Shown in pieces: positions 16,763-25,963 of a stretch of 64,000 bases of DNA (positions within the stretch are counted from its first letter, which is position 1; the number at the start of each line of letters is the position of its first letter). Origin of the DNA: Planctomycetaceae bacterium (GTDB lineage Bacteria > Planctomycetota > Phycisphaerae > UBA1845 > UTPLA1). The position numbers and the translations under genes are program-made. A model generated the notes under the pieces. That model was not told where the DNA came from and made no database searches. It saw only the letters and a list, made by a program, of their open reading frames with translations. Location: assembly GCA_006969385.1 (NCBI GenBank), contig CP030884.1, positions 3,100,001 to 3,164,000 of the forward strand, in the 5' to 3' direction.

Positions 16763-19363
16763 ATGGAACGACTGCGCACAAAATCACTCTGTTTCCTACT
16801 AATGGCGATCCTGTTGTCCTCGCCGTTTGCGTTGCCCACTGCAGACGCCGCGCCCAACGCCGAGATCACCGTGATGCCGTTGGGTAACTTCTCGATCAAG
16901 AATGGCGTGCAAGAGTTGATGATTGCCTTGCCGCGTTATCGACCGTTACCGCCGTTGGTATTGGCGAGTTTGCAGCCCTCGGTCCAACCCTTGGCCGGCG
17001 GCAACGAAGAGGAAGACGCGCAAAACGCCGCGCCGCCGGTGCAAGTTCCCGCCACCATCAAGCTGAAAGTCGACGGTCGCGCATTGCCCGACTGGGTTTT
17101 AGCGCCAACGCCGACGGCCTATGTAATCAGCCCCGAAACGTTGCGCGGCAATTCCGGCTTTGCGGACAACATGCTCCGCATCGAAGTGCACCTGATTTCA
17201 GAAGCCACCGACGTCGTCGCCGCCAAGCTCGCCATGCCCGATCCGATGTTGCTGGCCGAGGATGGCAAGCTCACGCTCGACGGCCCGCTTAGCGAGTTTG
17301 AACGCCGCGCCGCCGGCAAGCCGCAAGTCGCCAAGTATTTCGCCGTCCAAGCGATGGAGTTTGCCGGCGATCTCACCGGCGCGCGTGCCGAATACGAAGC
17401 GCTCGCCAAGGCGGACGACCCAGACGTCGCGCGCTTCGCACGGCGCGGTCTGCGACTGCTCGGTTACCGCCTGCGCGAACGAACGCTCTCGGGTAACTTT
17501 CTCGAACACTATCGCTGGGGCCATTACCTACGCATGGCGGGCCTTTATGGAATGGCGCAAGAGGAGTTTGCCGAGTGCATGCTGCTCAACCCTAAGCACT
17601 TCGGCGGGCAATACTATGCGGGCGAGACGACGGCGATGTTGCCGCGCGGCTTGCTGGATTGGATGCTGTATTTCGATCAGGCGGGTCTCGCGATCGAAGA
17701 CCAAGTGAAAACCAAGTCGCGCATCAACGTCGCGGTGGTGATCGTTACGTCGCGCAACGGCGTTAGCCTCACGCCAAGTCAGTTCACGGCCGTGCAAGAC
17801 GCGTTCATCTGCGTCGATCGATTATTGAACGTGGCCAGTCGCGGCCGTCTCGAAATCGTTAGCCATTGGCACACGATCGAATCCGCCGATTCCGATCAAC
17901 TGGCATTGGTGAATGGTGGTGTGCTCGCGCCGACGAAAGGTCTCCTCCGTTCGGATGGTTGGTTCGATATCGTGGCGACAGTGCTGCCGCGGCAGAACGG
18001 CGAATCATCGGCAGACGTCGTTATTGCGGGCGGCGACGCATCCACGGCCAACGCGATGGTAGCAAACCTGTTCCACGACGGCGGCCTCGAAGCGACGGCT
18101 CGGATGTACTACCAAATCTTTCGGCGGCTTAGCCAGCACGTACCGGCATTGGCCGCGCTGCCGTCCGAGGATTCCTTGGATCGCTACGGCCTCGAACCGT
18201 CCGGCAATCTCCACACCAGCGTGTGGTCAAGCGTGCACGATCTGTGTCCGCCGCAAGCGCTGGTCGGCGTGCAAATTGCCCAGCCGCTCGTCGATGATTC
18301 CTACTTGCAGCTTTGGAACGTCGCGCCGTTGGATCCGTCGGCACTTGCATCGTGCCAAGCCGCAATCCGTGCCGACCGTTTGCCGGTAAACAAGGCAGGC
18401 AAAGATGTTGTGATCGAAGGGCACGACGTACCGCTATCGGAAATATCCCAAGCTGCGTCCAAAGGCTATCTCGCATCCACGTGGGTATACCTGCCCAAAA
18501 ACACCGCCGTGCAGGCACGCTTCGATCTACGATCGATCGCGGCGTTGCGCATGCGCTGCAACGGTCTCGCAACGTATGGTGATTTCTCTGCAAACAAAAC
18601 GGCGCGATCGTTGTTTACGCAGTTGAATCTCAAAGCGGGCTGGAACTTTCTCGAACTGATCGTCGAGGCAGGCACCGACGCCGATCCGAGTCTGGCGCTG
18701 TCTATTCTCGATTGGAAGAACGAGCTGATCCCCGGGCTGGCATGTGCCTATCGCGCACCTGATGGCCATCGATACGAGCCGCAATCCCCTGCGACGGTTG
18801 GCAATCACTACCAATGGGTCGATGTGCGCAACGATTGGCATCATTTGTTGCCGAACCTAACGACGATGAATTTACCGGAGTTCAAATCTTGGAGAATAGA
18901 GAGCAACGGCACCGATTACGTCGGCATCTTCTCCGATTCGGCATCGGCCGCGCCCGGTTATCGTGCGCAGTCCGACCTTGATGCTGAAAACTTCCGGGAC
19001 GTTCGGTTGAACAACGTGATTGACTGGCGACGTGAATGGTGTGCCGTCGTTCAAGGATCGAACGACCGACAACTGCTGTTCGTTCGCCCCGAAGGCCTGC
19101 CTGCTATCGTATATTGCCTGCAAGAGGCGAACGATCTTCCCGCCCGTTTAAAGGGTAAATCCGTCGCCCAGCGCCTGCTCGGTTACGTCGAAGTCGACCT
19201 GCACGATTCGCGCCAGCCGCTGTTTGTCTTTGACGTCAGCCTCGGCGCGCCCGCGAAGTGGCCGACCGACGAGGAAGACCTGCTATCGCCAATTGGGCCG
19301 TACATTCCGAATGACGTGTTCTTTCCACCTGCAGAAGGCCCGCTACCGCCGGCATCGAATTGA
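16763..19363 (+). CDS. Large secreted protein of unknown function
   Basis: An 866-residue protein with a signal peptide (LCFLLMAILLSSPFALPTADA) and no membrane helix after it. Residues about 170-300 contain helical TPR-like pieces (AEYEALAKADDPDVARFARRGL; HYLRMAGLYGMAQEEFAECMLLNP). Later parts appear rich in beta strands. I cannot assign a family. The frame is open upstream to 16511, inside the previous gene, but ATG at 16763 directly precedes the signal peptide and follows AAAGG. It is seventh in the VWA/ExbB/ExbD operon and the largest candidate for an exported substrate or partner. Confidence 0.65.
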   Translation: MERLRTKSLCFLLMAILLSSPFALPTADAAPNAEITVMPLGNFSIKNGVQELMIALPRYRPLPPLVLASLQPSVQPLAGGNEEEDAQNAAPPVQVPATIKLKVDGRALPDWVLAPTPTAYVISPETLRGNSGFADNMLRIEVHLISEATDVVAAKLAMPDPMLLAEDGKLTLDGPLSEFERRAAGKPQVAKYFAVQAMEFAGDLTGARAEYEALAKADDPDVARFARRGLRLLGYRLRERTLSGNFLEHYRWGHYLRMAGLYGMAQEEFAECMLLNPKHFGGQYYAGETTAMLPRGLLDWMLYFDQAGLAIEDQVKTKSRINVAVVIVTSRNGVSLTPSQFTAVQDAFICVDRLLNVASRGRLEIVSHWHTIESADSDQLALVNGGVLAPTKGLLRSDGWFDIVATVLPRQNGESSADVVIAGGDASTANAMVANLFHDGGLEATARMYYQIFRRLSQHVPALAALPSEDSLDRYGLEPSGNLHTSVWSSVHDLCPPQALVGVQIAQPLVDDSYLQLWNVAPLDPSALASCQAAIRADRLPVNKAGKDVVIEGHDVPLSEISQAASKGYLASTWVYLPKNTAVQARFDLRSIAALRMRCNGLATYGDFSANKTARSLFTQLNLKAGWNFLELIVEAGTDADPSLALSILDWKNELIPGLACAYRAPDGHRYEPQSPATVGNHYQWVDVRNDWHHLLPNLTTMNLPEFKSWRIESNGTDYVGIFSDSASAAPGYRAQSDLDAENFRDVRLNNVIDWRREWCAVVQGSNDRQLLFVRPEGLPAIVYCLQEANDLPARLKGKSVAQRLLGYVEVDLHDSRQPLFVFDVSLGAPAKWPTDEEDLLSPIGPYIPNDVFFPPAEGPLPPASN

Positions 19364-19423
19364 CGGAATACCCCGCGTATCGTCGATATTTCCTATAGCG
19401 CGCCACCTCGATTCGTCGCGCCG

Positions 19424-20689
19424 ATGGGAAATCACTTGCATTCCGCGACCATCGCACAACCTGAACCGACGTGTATCGTCGCCAAACCCGACACCCTGCC
19501 GCGCATCGGTGCTGGCCGCTCCGTCTTGGTCTGCGCGGTGCACTACGTGCATGCCGACGGCATCAACTACACGGGTGGTGCGGAGAAGCACGTACTCACT
19601 GCCATTGCTTCATTGTTACATAGCGGCGCCCGCGTGGTCGTCGCCTATTCCGGTTCGGACATATATCAGGACTTAAAGCACCATCCCGCATCGTCGCGCT
19701 TGCACATACATCGCGTGGACTGGACCAACGATGTGTTTGCGGGTGACCGACGCATCACGCCCGGATGCCTTTGGCAGCGATCGCTGTGGTTGCGCGCACA
19801 ACAAGTCGATACGGCGTACTTCGTACAACAAGCCGCCGGTCGCGCCTTTCGCGCGAGCGTCGTCGCCGCCCGGTTGGCCGGATTGCGCGTCGTCTGCACG
19901 CTGCGCCAAGCGCCGGAAGAATTACCCACGAAAAACACAGAACGCCTCCTCGGCGTTTTCCCACGCCCGCAACTCTGGCGGCGACGCATGCTGAGGCAAC
20001 ATCGCCTTCCGGCGCAATGCGCCCACGCACTCATCTACAACACGCGCACCATCGCCGACAACTACGAAAAAACATACTTGTTTGATGGGGACAAGCGCGC
20101 CGTTGTTTCAAATGGCTTGCCGCTCTCGGGCGAACCCCGGACCAACATCGGTGCTGTGCGACTGGGCTATCTCGGTCGCTTAACCGAGGCCAAAGGCGTT
20201 ATCCAATTGCTCGATGCCTTTTCGCAAATCGCGACGAAGTATCCGCAGGCCACGCTGACGTATTTCGGCGATGGACCCTTGCGCGATGCGTTGCGTCGTC
20301 GCGCCGACGCCGCTGGCTTGCAGGAGCGCGTGCGCCTCACCGGTTACGTTACCGATCGCAGCGCCGTGTTCGACGCCATCGATCTATACGTGCATCCATC
20401 CCTGCGCGAAGCGTTACCGAATAGCGTACTAGAAGCGATGGCGGCAGGCGTGCCCTGCATTGCGACCGACGCGGGCGGCACGCGCGACGTGGTTAGGGAT
20501 GGGCTAACCGGCCTGTTGATCGCGCCCGACGACGTAACGGCGCTAGGCAGTGCGATGCAACGAATGATCGAAGACGCCGATCTCTACCGCCGCTGCGCCG
20601 AAAACGCCGCCCGACTAATCGAACGCGAATTCAACCCGGAAGAAAACGCCGCCCGCTTGGTGCAAGCCATTCTCGGACCGCCGCGCTAA
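19424..20689 (+). CDS. Glycosyltransferase family 4 protein
   Basis: A 421-residue GT-B retaining glycosyltransferase. The N-terminal domain contains INYTGGAEKHVLTAI, typical of family 4 acceptor domains. The C-terminal nucleotide-sugar domain contains RLGYLGRLTEAKGVIQLLDA, LTYFGDGPLRDAL, VRLTGYVTD and the EX7E signature in SLREALPNSVLEAMAAGVP. It probably adds sugars to an envelope polysaccharide or glycolipid. It starts 60 bases after the preceding operon gene and could be its last member. Its stop codon interleaves with the stop of the convergent MutS-like gene (CTAA shared). Confidence 0.85.
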   Translation: MGNHLHSATIAQPEPTCIVAKPDTLPRIGAGRSVLVCAVHYVHADGINYTGGAEKHVLTAIASLLHSGARVVVAYSGSDIYQDLKHHPASSRLHIHRVDWTNDVFAGDRRITPGCLWQRSLWLRAQQVDTAYFVQQAAGRAFRASVVAARLAGLRVVCTLRQAPEELPTKNTERLLGVFPRPQLWRRRMLRQHRLPAQCAHALIYNTRTIADNYEKTYLFDGDKRAVVSNGLPLSGEPRTNIGAVRLGYLGRLTEAKGVIQLLDAFSQIATKYPQATLTYFGDGPLRDALRRRADAAGLQERVRLTGYVTDRSAVFDAIDLYVHPSLREALPNSVLEAMAAGVPCIATDAGGTRDVVRDGLTGLLIAPDDVTALGSAMQRMIEDADLYRRCAENAARLIEREFNPEENAARLVQAILGPPR

Positions 20690-22647
20690 CGTTCCTGTTC
20701 CCCAATCAGCCGCCGCGCCATCTCATTCGCTTCTTCGATCAATTTCTGCGGGTAGCCTTCCATCTCCAACACGCGCAGCGCATTGCGCGTTTGCGACGGT
20801 CCCTCGTGAATGCGATAGTCAAACACCAACGCAGCGCTGTCGATGCTCTCTGCAAAATGAAAGTTAGCCACTTGCCGGTCGTCCGCCAGCGCCGTTAACG
20901 CTTCATCGTGCGTTGCGACCATGTGCAGACCGCCGCCGCGCGTCAGGCTGCGCACCACGGCGACCGCCGCCGCCACGCGCTCGGCCGAATTGGTCCCGCG
21001 AAACGGTTCATCCACCAACGCCAGTATCGGCTCGTGCCGCGCCGTCGCTTCGACCATGCGCTTCACCTGGCGCACTTCGGCGAGAAAGTAGCTCTCGTGC
21101 CGCGCCAAATCGTCGCGAATGCGCAGGTCGGTCATCAACCGTAACGGCTTCAGTCGCATCGATTGCGCCGGTATCGCCGAACCGATCTGCGCCAGCACCA
21201 TATTGCACGCCGTCATGCGCAGAAACGTGGATTTTCCCGACATGTTGGAGCCGGTGATGATGTACGTGCTAATCGGCGCGCCCAGTTGCACCGAATTGCT
21301 AACGGCCTCACCAGCCGGGATCAGCGGATGACGACCTTCGCGTATATCAACGACTAATGATGCATCGTCGGGTTCTACGCTGGGAAACGTCGCGCCGGGC
21401 GTTTCCCAAGCGTACGCCGCCAGCGACGCGCGCAACTCCAATTCGCCAACGGCAACAAACGCGTCGCGCAAACGCGGCCGCTGCTGCGCAACCGCGCGAT
21501 CCAGCCCTAACGCCACATGCACATCCCACAGCGTGAGATAATTCACGATCGTGTGCATCAACCCGGCCAATCCCAAAAACGCAAACGGCATAACGCGTTG
21601 CAATGCGGGCAATACCGCAGGGTCGTTAGCGGCGACAAACGCATTTCGCTGTCTGACTAACGGCCCGTCAGCGGGCAACGCGTCGACGGCGTTGTTCACA
21701 AAAAACGCGAACGCCCCGACCACATCATCCAACGACAACCAAGGCCGAATGCGCGGTAAGACGTCGCTACGAAAGTGCCGCAAGATAGACACATTGACGG
21801 CAACGGCCATCAAGGCCGCGATCCATTCCCATTGCCGAATGCTGCCGTCAAACAGACGATAAATTACGATCGCCAAACCGATTGATGCGACCGCACCCCA
21901 CAGTTGCGCCGCTCGCATCTTGCCGCGCTGCGGTAGGGGATCGAACCCCGCAACCGTTCCGCAGAAGTCGTCGCACTCTTTATGCAACGCCCGCATGCCA
22001 GCGGCAGCGGCGGTAAGGCGAATGCGCTCCCACGGATGATCGGCCAGCCACTGCACTGCCGCTTGCCGCGCTTCGATACTCACCCTCTCCGCCAAGGGGC
22101 GTTCCAACGCTTCCGCCAATGACCGAGCGCCCAACGGCGTCGACGTGCGGTTCAACATGCCGAACAAACTGAGCGGCGCGCCGAAGACATCGATATCGAC
22201 GATCTCTTGTGCGCTTAAGGGAAACGTTTGCGACTTGTCGTCCGATTTAATCAAGAATTGCGTAATAGATTCGCGTGCGGCTTTGGGTCGCTCGCCCGAA
22301 ATGAGGATATCGACGCCGCCCGCCAAGCGCGTGGCCGACTCTTCCAGCACGATTTCCGTCAGCGTTGCCAGTTGCAGCCGCTGCCGCACGCACGTGTGCA
22401 AGCGCACTGCGATCAGAAAGCCAACCAGACCGACACCGATGAGCAACCCGCCCACGAGGTAATCTTCCGACACGGCGGCATACGCGCCGATGGGCATCAT
22501 CACAAACGTGAGAAAACGCACCCACGACCAGACGAAGCTCGCACGCTGTGCGGCGGAGAGCACCGATCGGTTCTCGGTCAAGCGCTCGTTGAGCCACGTC
22601 TGTTTGGATTGATGATCGGCGGATTGACGTGGTGGGGCATCGTCCAT
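20686..22647 (-). CDS. Membrane-associated MutS-family ATPase
   Basis: A 653-residue protein with a MutS core and clamp region plus the MutS C-terminal ATPase. Walker A is TGSNMSGKSTFLRM, followed by the MutS Q-loop style SAIPAQSMRLKPLRLMTDLRI, Walker B LALVDEPFRGTN and VATHDEALTAL. Unlike true MutS it has no mismatch-reading domain. It carries two hydrophobic pairs, about residues 45-85 and 225-270, with a further segment near 350. This matches the poorly known membrane MutS-like subfamily. Its DNA role is unproven. It is read in the same direction as, and about 110 bases downstream of, the mutS2-like gene. Confidence 0.82.
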   Translation of the reverse strand: MDDAPPRQSADHQSKQTWLNERLTENRSVLSAAQRASFVWSWVRFLTFVMMPIGAYAAVSEDYLVGGLLIGVGLVGFLIAVRLHTCVRQRLQLATLTEIVLEESATRLAGGVDILISGERPKAARESITQFLIKSDDKSQTFPLSAQEIVDIDVFGAPLSLFGMLNRTSTPLGARSLAEALERPLAERVSIEARQAAVQWLADHPWERIRLTAAAAGMRALHKECDDFCGTVAGFDPLPQRGKMRAAQLWGAVASIGLAIVIYRLFDGSIRQWEWIAALMAVAVNVSILRHFRSDVLPRIRPWLSLDDVVGAFAFFVNNAVDALPADGPLVRQRNAFVAANDPAVLPALQRVMPFAFLGLAGLMHTIVNYLTLWDVHVALGLDRAVAQQRPRLRDAFVAVGELELRASLAAYAWETPGATFPSVEPDDASLVVDIREGRHPLIPAGEAVSNSVQLGAPISTYIITGSNMSGKSTFLRMTACNMVLAQIGSAIPAQSMRLKPLRLMTDLRIRDDLARHESYFLAEVRQVKRMVEATARHEPILALVDEPFRGTNSAERVAAAVAVVRSLTRGGGLHMVATHDEALTALADDRQVANFHFAESIDSAALVFDYRIHEGPSQTRNALRVLEMEGYPQKLIEEANEMARRLIGEQER

Positions 22648-22757
22648 GATTACTCGCGTGGGCGTTCGATCATTGCGGTCGCGTCGAATCCTGCGGCCGC
22701 GCGTTCATTTACAGAAAACGAATGCGCATCGATCGAAGCACGAATCCCAAGCGTGCG

Positions 22758-24683
22758 CTATTCATCGATGAAAACAAGCTCGGAAAACGGCACTTCCACT
22801 TCCAGCGCGCCGATGCTGACGGCCGCCTTCTGCTTGTCGATGCGCACCCGCACGATTTTTCCGGGGTCGTCAAACTTCTTCACGCGCACCGCATCGCCGG
22901 GTTGCAGTCGCACGATGCGTTCGAGCCAACGATCTGCCTCGGCCAGCTTCGCTTCCATCTCGCGCGTTTTATCGAGCGCGGCCAACGTTTCGCGCGCGGC
23001 TTGCTGACGTGCTTGTTCGGCGTCGCGCCGCGCCTGTTCGGCCGCACGGCGTGCATCGAGCGTACCGGCAATCGCCTTGTTCAACGCGCGACCCCGTCGC
23101 GTCAGGTTCTTCTTAGCGGCACTGACGAGTTTTTTCGGCATGCCGAGGCGCGACGCGATGGCGATGGCATTGCTATTACCCGGTTCGCCGATACGCAAAT
23201 GATACGTCGGGCTCAACGTTTCGATATCGAATTCAACGCTGGCGTTATCGACGCGCTCCGCCTCAAAACCGATCGCCTTAAGCGCGCCAAGGTGCGTCGT
23301 AATCATCGCCACACAACCGCTCTTAAGCAGCTCATCGATAATCGCCTTGCCAATCGCCGCGCCTTCGTCCGGGTCGGTCCCGGCACCCAACTCATCCATC
23401 AACACCAACATGTTCTTACGCGCGCGCCGCAAAATATCGAGAATGCGCTCCATGTGCGCGCTAAACGTACTCAAACTCTGCTGCAAACTTTGTTCGTCAC
23501 CGACATCGATCCAAATGCCGTTAAACACCGGCAACGTCGAGCCCGCCGCCGCCGGAATCGGCAAACCCGCCTGCGTCATCAACGACAGCAAGCCGACTGT
23601 CTTCAAAGCCGCCGTCTTGCCGCCCGTATTTGGGCCGGTGATCAGCATGATGTCGAAATCTTCGCCCAGTCGCGCGTCGATTGGCACGACAGTTCGCGCC
23701 TTCCCTTTCACCGGCTCGACATAATCCGGCGACTGGGCATCTTCGTACATCTCGACCAACACCGGATTGCGCGCGTGCGACAGATTAACGCGACCGTTTT
23801 CGTTCAATTTAGCCAACCGCATATTGAAACGATCGGCAAACTTCACCTTGGCATTGAGCAAGTCTAACACGGCCAACGCATCGAGCGTTTCGATCAACGG
23901 CTCGCGATTGAGGTGAATCAAATGCGTCAATTCCCACAGGATGCGCCCAATCTCGTCGCGCTCCTGCTGCACCAACGCCAGCCGTCGATTGTTGAGTTCG
24001 ACCGCTTGCGAGGGTTCGACGAACAGCGTCTGCCCGCTGTCGCTGGTGCGATGCACGATGCCGGGCACGCGACCGCGCTGATCGGCACGCAACGGCAGCA
24101 CCATGCGGTCGGCATGAAACGTCGCTTCCGGATATTGCAGATACTTGGTGATCGAAGGCTGCTTGATGAGTTTGTCGAACAGGTTGCGCTGCTCGTCGCG
24201 CAGGTTATTGATCTCGTTGCGAATGCGCAGAAGTCGCTCCGATGCCTCGTCGCGCACCTCGCCGCGCGAATCGATGATTTTGGTAATGCGATCGCGAATC
24301 ACCTGCAAGTCGCCGACGCGACTGCGCAGATGTTTTAGCGTTTCAAACTTTTCTTCGGCGGCCTCCAGCCACGCTCGAATGTTCGCTGCGCCATTTAGCG
24401 TATCGGCGATCTCGCCGAACTCGGCAGGTTCCAGCTTGTGGGGCGGCACGGCCCGGCGGACCAGATCGCGTACGTCGCGCACGCCGCCGAAAGGCGCAAC
24501 GCCCGCATCGGCGACAAACGCGCCCATTTCTTCGGTTTGCTGCAACCAATGGGCGACCTGCTTGTACTTTTTGGACGGCCACACGCGCAGCGCCAGCTTG
24601 CGGCCCAGCGCGCAACTCGCGTAGCGCGCCAGCCATTGGCGTACCCGCTCGAAATCGAGTTTTTCCAGCGTATGGTCATCCAT
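22758..24683 (-). CDS. mutS2: MutS2-family ATPase lacking the Smr domain
   Basis: A 641-residue protein beginning HTLEKLDFERVRQWL, the MutS2 N-terminus. The core and clamp region is followed by the ATPase with Walker A TGPNTGGKTAALKTVG, IPAAAGSTLPVF, and Walker B NMLVLMDELGAGTDPDEG. A long charged coiled coil follows (about 520-590), then a small KOW-like barrel that ends the protein at VPFSELVFIDE. Typical MutS2 proteins continue about 140 residues with a KOW-linked Smr nuclease domain, which is absent here. MutS2 acts in recombination control or in rescuing collided ribosomes; without Smr it cannot cleave. Start at 24683 (MDDHTLEK); the frame is open 30 bases further. Confidence 0.9.
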   Translation of the reverse strand: MDDHTLEKLDFERVRQWLARYASCALGRKLALRVWPSKKYKQVAHWLQQTEEMGAFVADAGVAPFGGVRDVRDLVRRAVPPHKLEPAEFGEIADTLNGAANIRAWLEAAEEKFETLKHLRSRVGDLQVIRDRITKIIDSRGEVRDEASERLLRIRNEINNLRDEQRNLFDKLIKQPSITKYLQYPEATFHADRMVLPLRADQRGRVPGIVHRTSDSGQTLFVEPSQAVELNNRRLALVQQERDEIGRILWELTHLIHLNREPLIETLDALAVLDLLNAKVKFADRFNMRLAKLNENGRVNLSHARNPVLVEMYEDAQSPDYVEPVKGKARTVVPIDARLGEDFDIMLITGPNTGGKTAALKTVGLLSLMTQAGLPIPAAAGSTLPVFNGIWIDVGDEQSLQQSLSTFSAHMERILDILRRARKNMLVLMDELGAGTDPDEGAAIGKAIIDELLKSGCVAMITTHLGALKAIGFEAERVDNASVEFDIETLSPTYHLRIGEPGNSNAIAIASRLGMPKKLVSAAKKNLTRRGRALNKAIAGTLDARRAAEQARRDAEQARQQAARETLAALDKTREMEAKLAEADRWLERIVRLQPGDAVRVKKFDDPGKIVRVRIDKQKAAVSIGALEVEVPFSELVFIDE

Positions 24684-24898
24684 CGTCGCGGCATGATACC
24701 GCCGCCAACGCAAAGCGCGAATCTGCCGCTTTTATTAAAAGCTCTGCGCTGTGGCACCGGTTTGCAACCGGTGTTCTGCCGGGAGGGTTAATAAAAGAGT
24801 TCGGGATTAATATTACCCGTTCGTGATTTAGCCCCCGGCCATTGGCCGGAGGCTATGTGTGCGATCAATGCAACTTCACCTTCGTCGATGGCTGACAG
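24684..24898. repeat. Intergenic repeats: family A copy and family D hairpin
   Basis: A family A unit (ctgtggcaccggtttgcaaccggtg) lies at 24745-24774. A strong hairpin of family D (tagccc-ccggccattggccgg-aggcta) lies at 24829-24857. The hairpin sits just beyond the prepilin-like gene and might help end its transcript, though it lacks a T run. Confidence 0.65.
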
Positions 24899-25963
24899 CT
24901 ACCAATCCCGCCAATCCGGCACGTAATGTGGCCCGTTCCCACCGTCACCGACAGATCCAATCTGAAATCGCTCGGAGGTGATCTTTGCTTGCGCCGCGCC
25001 ATACGAATCCACGTGACCGTCAACATGCACGGCATGCGTGCGCCGCTGATGTCGAAACGACGTCGTCGGACTGCCGTTCGGTGTCCAACCGAACCCCTGA
25101 TAAAGCACCGGCGGATCGAGCAGGGCGCTGTTGCGCGGTAACGAACCACCCAGATCGATCGCCGCATCGGCAAACGCGAACACCCGTGCCGCGTCGCGCA
25201 CCGTAGACGCTTGTTGCCAAGGCCGATTGCCAATGGCGAACGACCAACCGGGCGTGTGCGCGGGCGACAAGTAGTAACCGTTGTAACCGTAGGTGCTCGT
25301 GACTTGCTGCGCCGCGCCCTGCGGTTGATACGATCCCCAAGGTTGTTGGGGGCATTCCATCACACCGTCGGCATCGAGCGGTACTTGAAGATAGGGCCAG
25401 ACGAACCCCTTCGTGTGATCGACCTCTAACGCTGCGTTGGTACCCCACCAATAAACGGGCGGTCCGGTCCCAACCGTGGCATTCGATGTATAAGCGGCGG
25501 GCATCATGCGGCCCTCGTAGTCGTGGGCATACATCAAGAGACCTTGGCCGAGTTGCTTCAAGCGCGCGGCACAAACGGCGGACTTACTCTGACCGCGCGC
25601 GGCGGAGAGGGCGGGTATCAAGACCGAGATTAACAAGGCGATGATGGCCAACGCGACGAGCAGTTCGATCAACGTAAAGCCACGCCTCGTTCGACGACTG
25701 CGACGCGTAGCAAGGTTGCCGCGCAGTTCCGCGTTGCCACCGGTTGCAAACCGGTGCCACAGCGCAGCGCGACCACCGGATTCAAATCGGTGTGCCAGCA
25801 CTCGGGTGCCCCTGCCCCTCCGGAACTGGGAGACATTAAGAACGCGCGGGACATTCCTCGTTGTCACCCGATGCGTGAAGCCAACCCGGGTGCCCCTGCC
25901 CCTCTGGGGCTGGGGGACTAACCCCGCACGCGCTCGGACCAGTTGACCGTCCAGTCGCATCAC
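24899..25963 (-). CDS. Prepilin-like secreted protein with H-x-DGH motif and a repeat-derived leader
   Basis: The mature part starts at the type IV prepilin cleavage motif RRG/FTLIELLVALAIIALL (residues 92-110). A SQSKSAVCAARLKQLGQGLLMYAHDYEGRM stretch and a C-terminal HAVHVDGHVDSY motif follow, as is typical of the abundant planctomycete DUF1559-like pseudopilins. GTG-ATG at 25963/25960 overlaps the stop of the upstream PQQ gene (GTGA). This gives a 95-residue leader made largely of dispersed repeats (GLVPQPQRGRGTR, FRRGRGTR, LAHRFESGG, ALWHRFATGG). Ordinary prepilin leaders are 5-30 residues. No ATG lies nearer, so either the long leader is real or an alternative codon is used. It is third gene behind the cobalamin riboswitch. 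Confidence 0.75.
   Translation of the reverse strand: MMRLDGQLVRARAGLVPQPQRGRGTRVGFTHRVTTRNVPRVLNVSQFRRGRGTRVLAHRFESGGRAALWHRFATGGNAELRGNLATRRSRRTRRGFTLIELLVALAIIALLISVLIPALSAARGQSKSAVCAARLKQLGQGLLMYAHDYEGRMMPAAYTSNATVGTGPPVYWWGTNAALEVDHTKGFVWPYLQVPLDADGVMECPQQPWGSYQPQGAAQQVTSTYGYNGYYLSPAHTPGWSFAIGNRPWQQASTVRDAARVFAFADAAIDLGGSLPRNSALLDPPVLYQGFGWTPNGSPTTSFRHQRRTHAVHVDGHVDSYGAAQAKITSERFQIGSVGDGGNGPHYVPDWRDW
25738..25922. repeat. Array of dispersed repeats inside the prepilin-like leader (families A and B)
   Basis: Family A units lie at about 25738-25767 and 25774-25800. Family B units (ggtgcccctgcccctc...ctgggggacta) lie at about 25803-25839 and 25888-25922. They lie within the open reading frame of the prepilin-like gene and read, in gene order, B-B-A-A. 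The same order occurs at 27.56-27.72 kb in the neighbouring gene. Confidence 0.75.
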
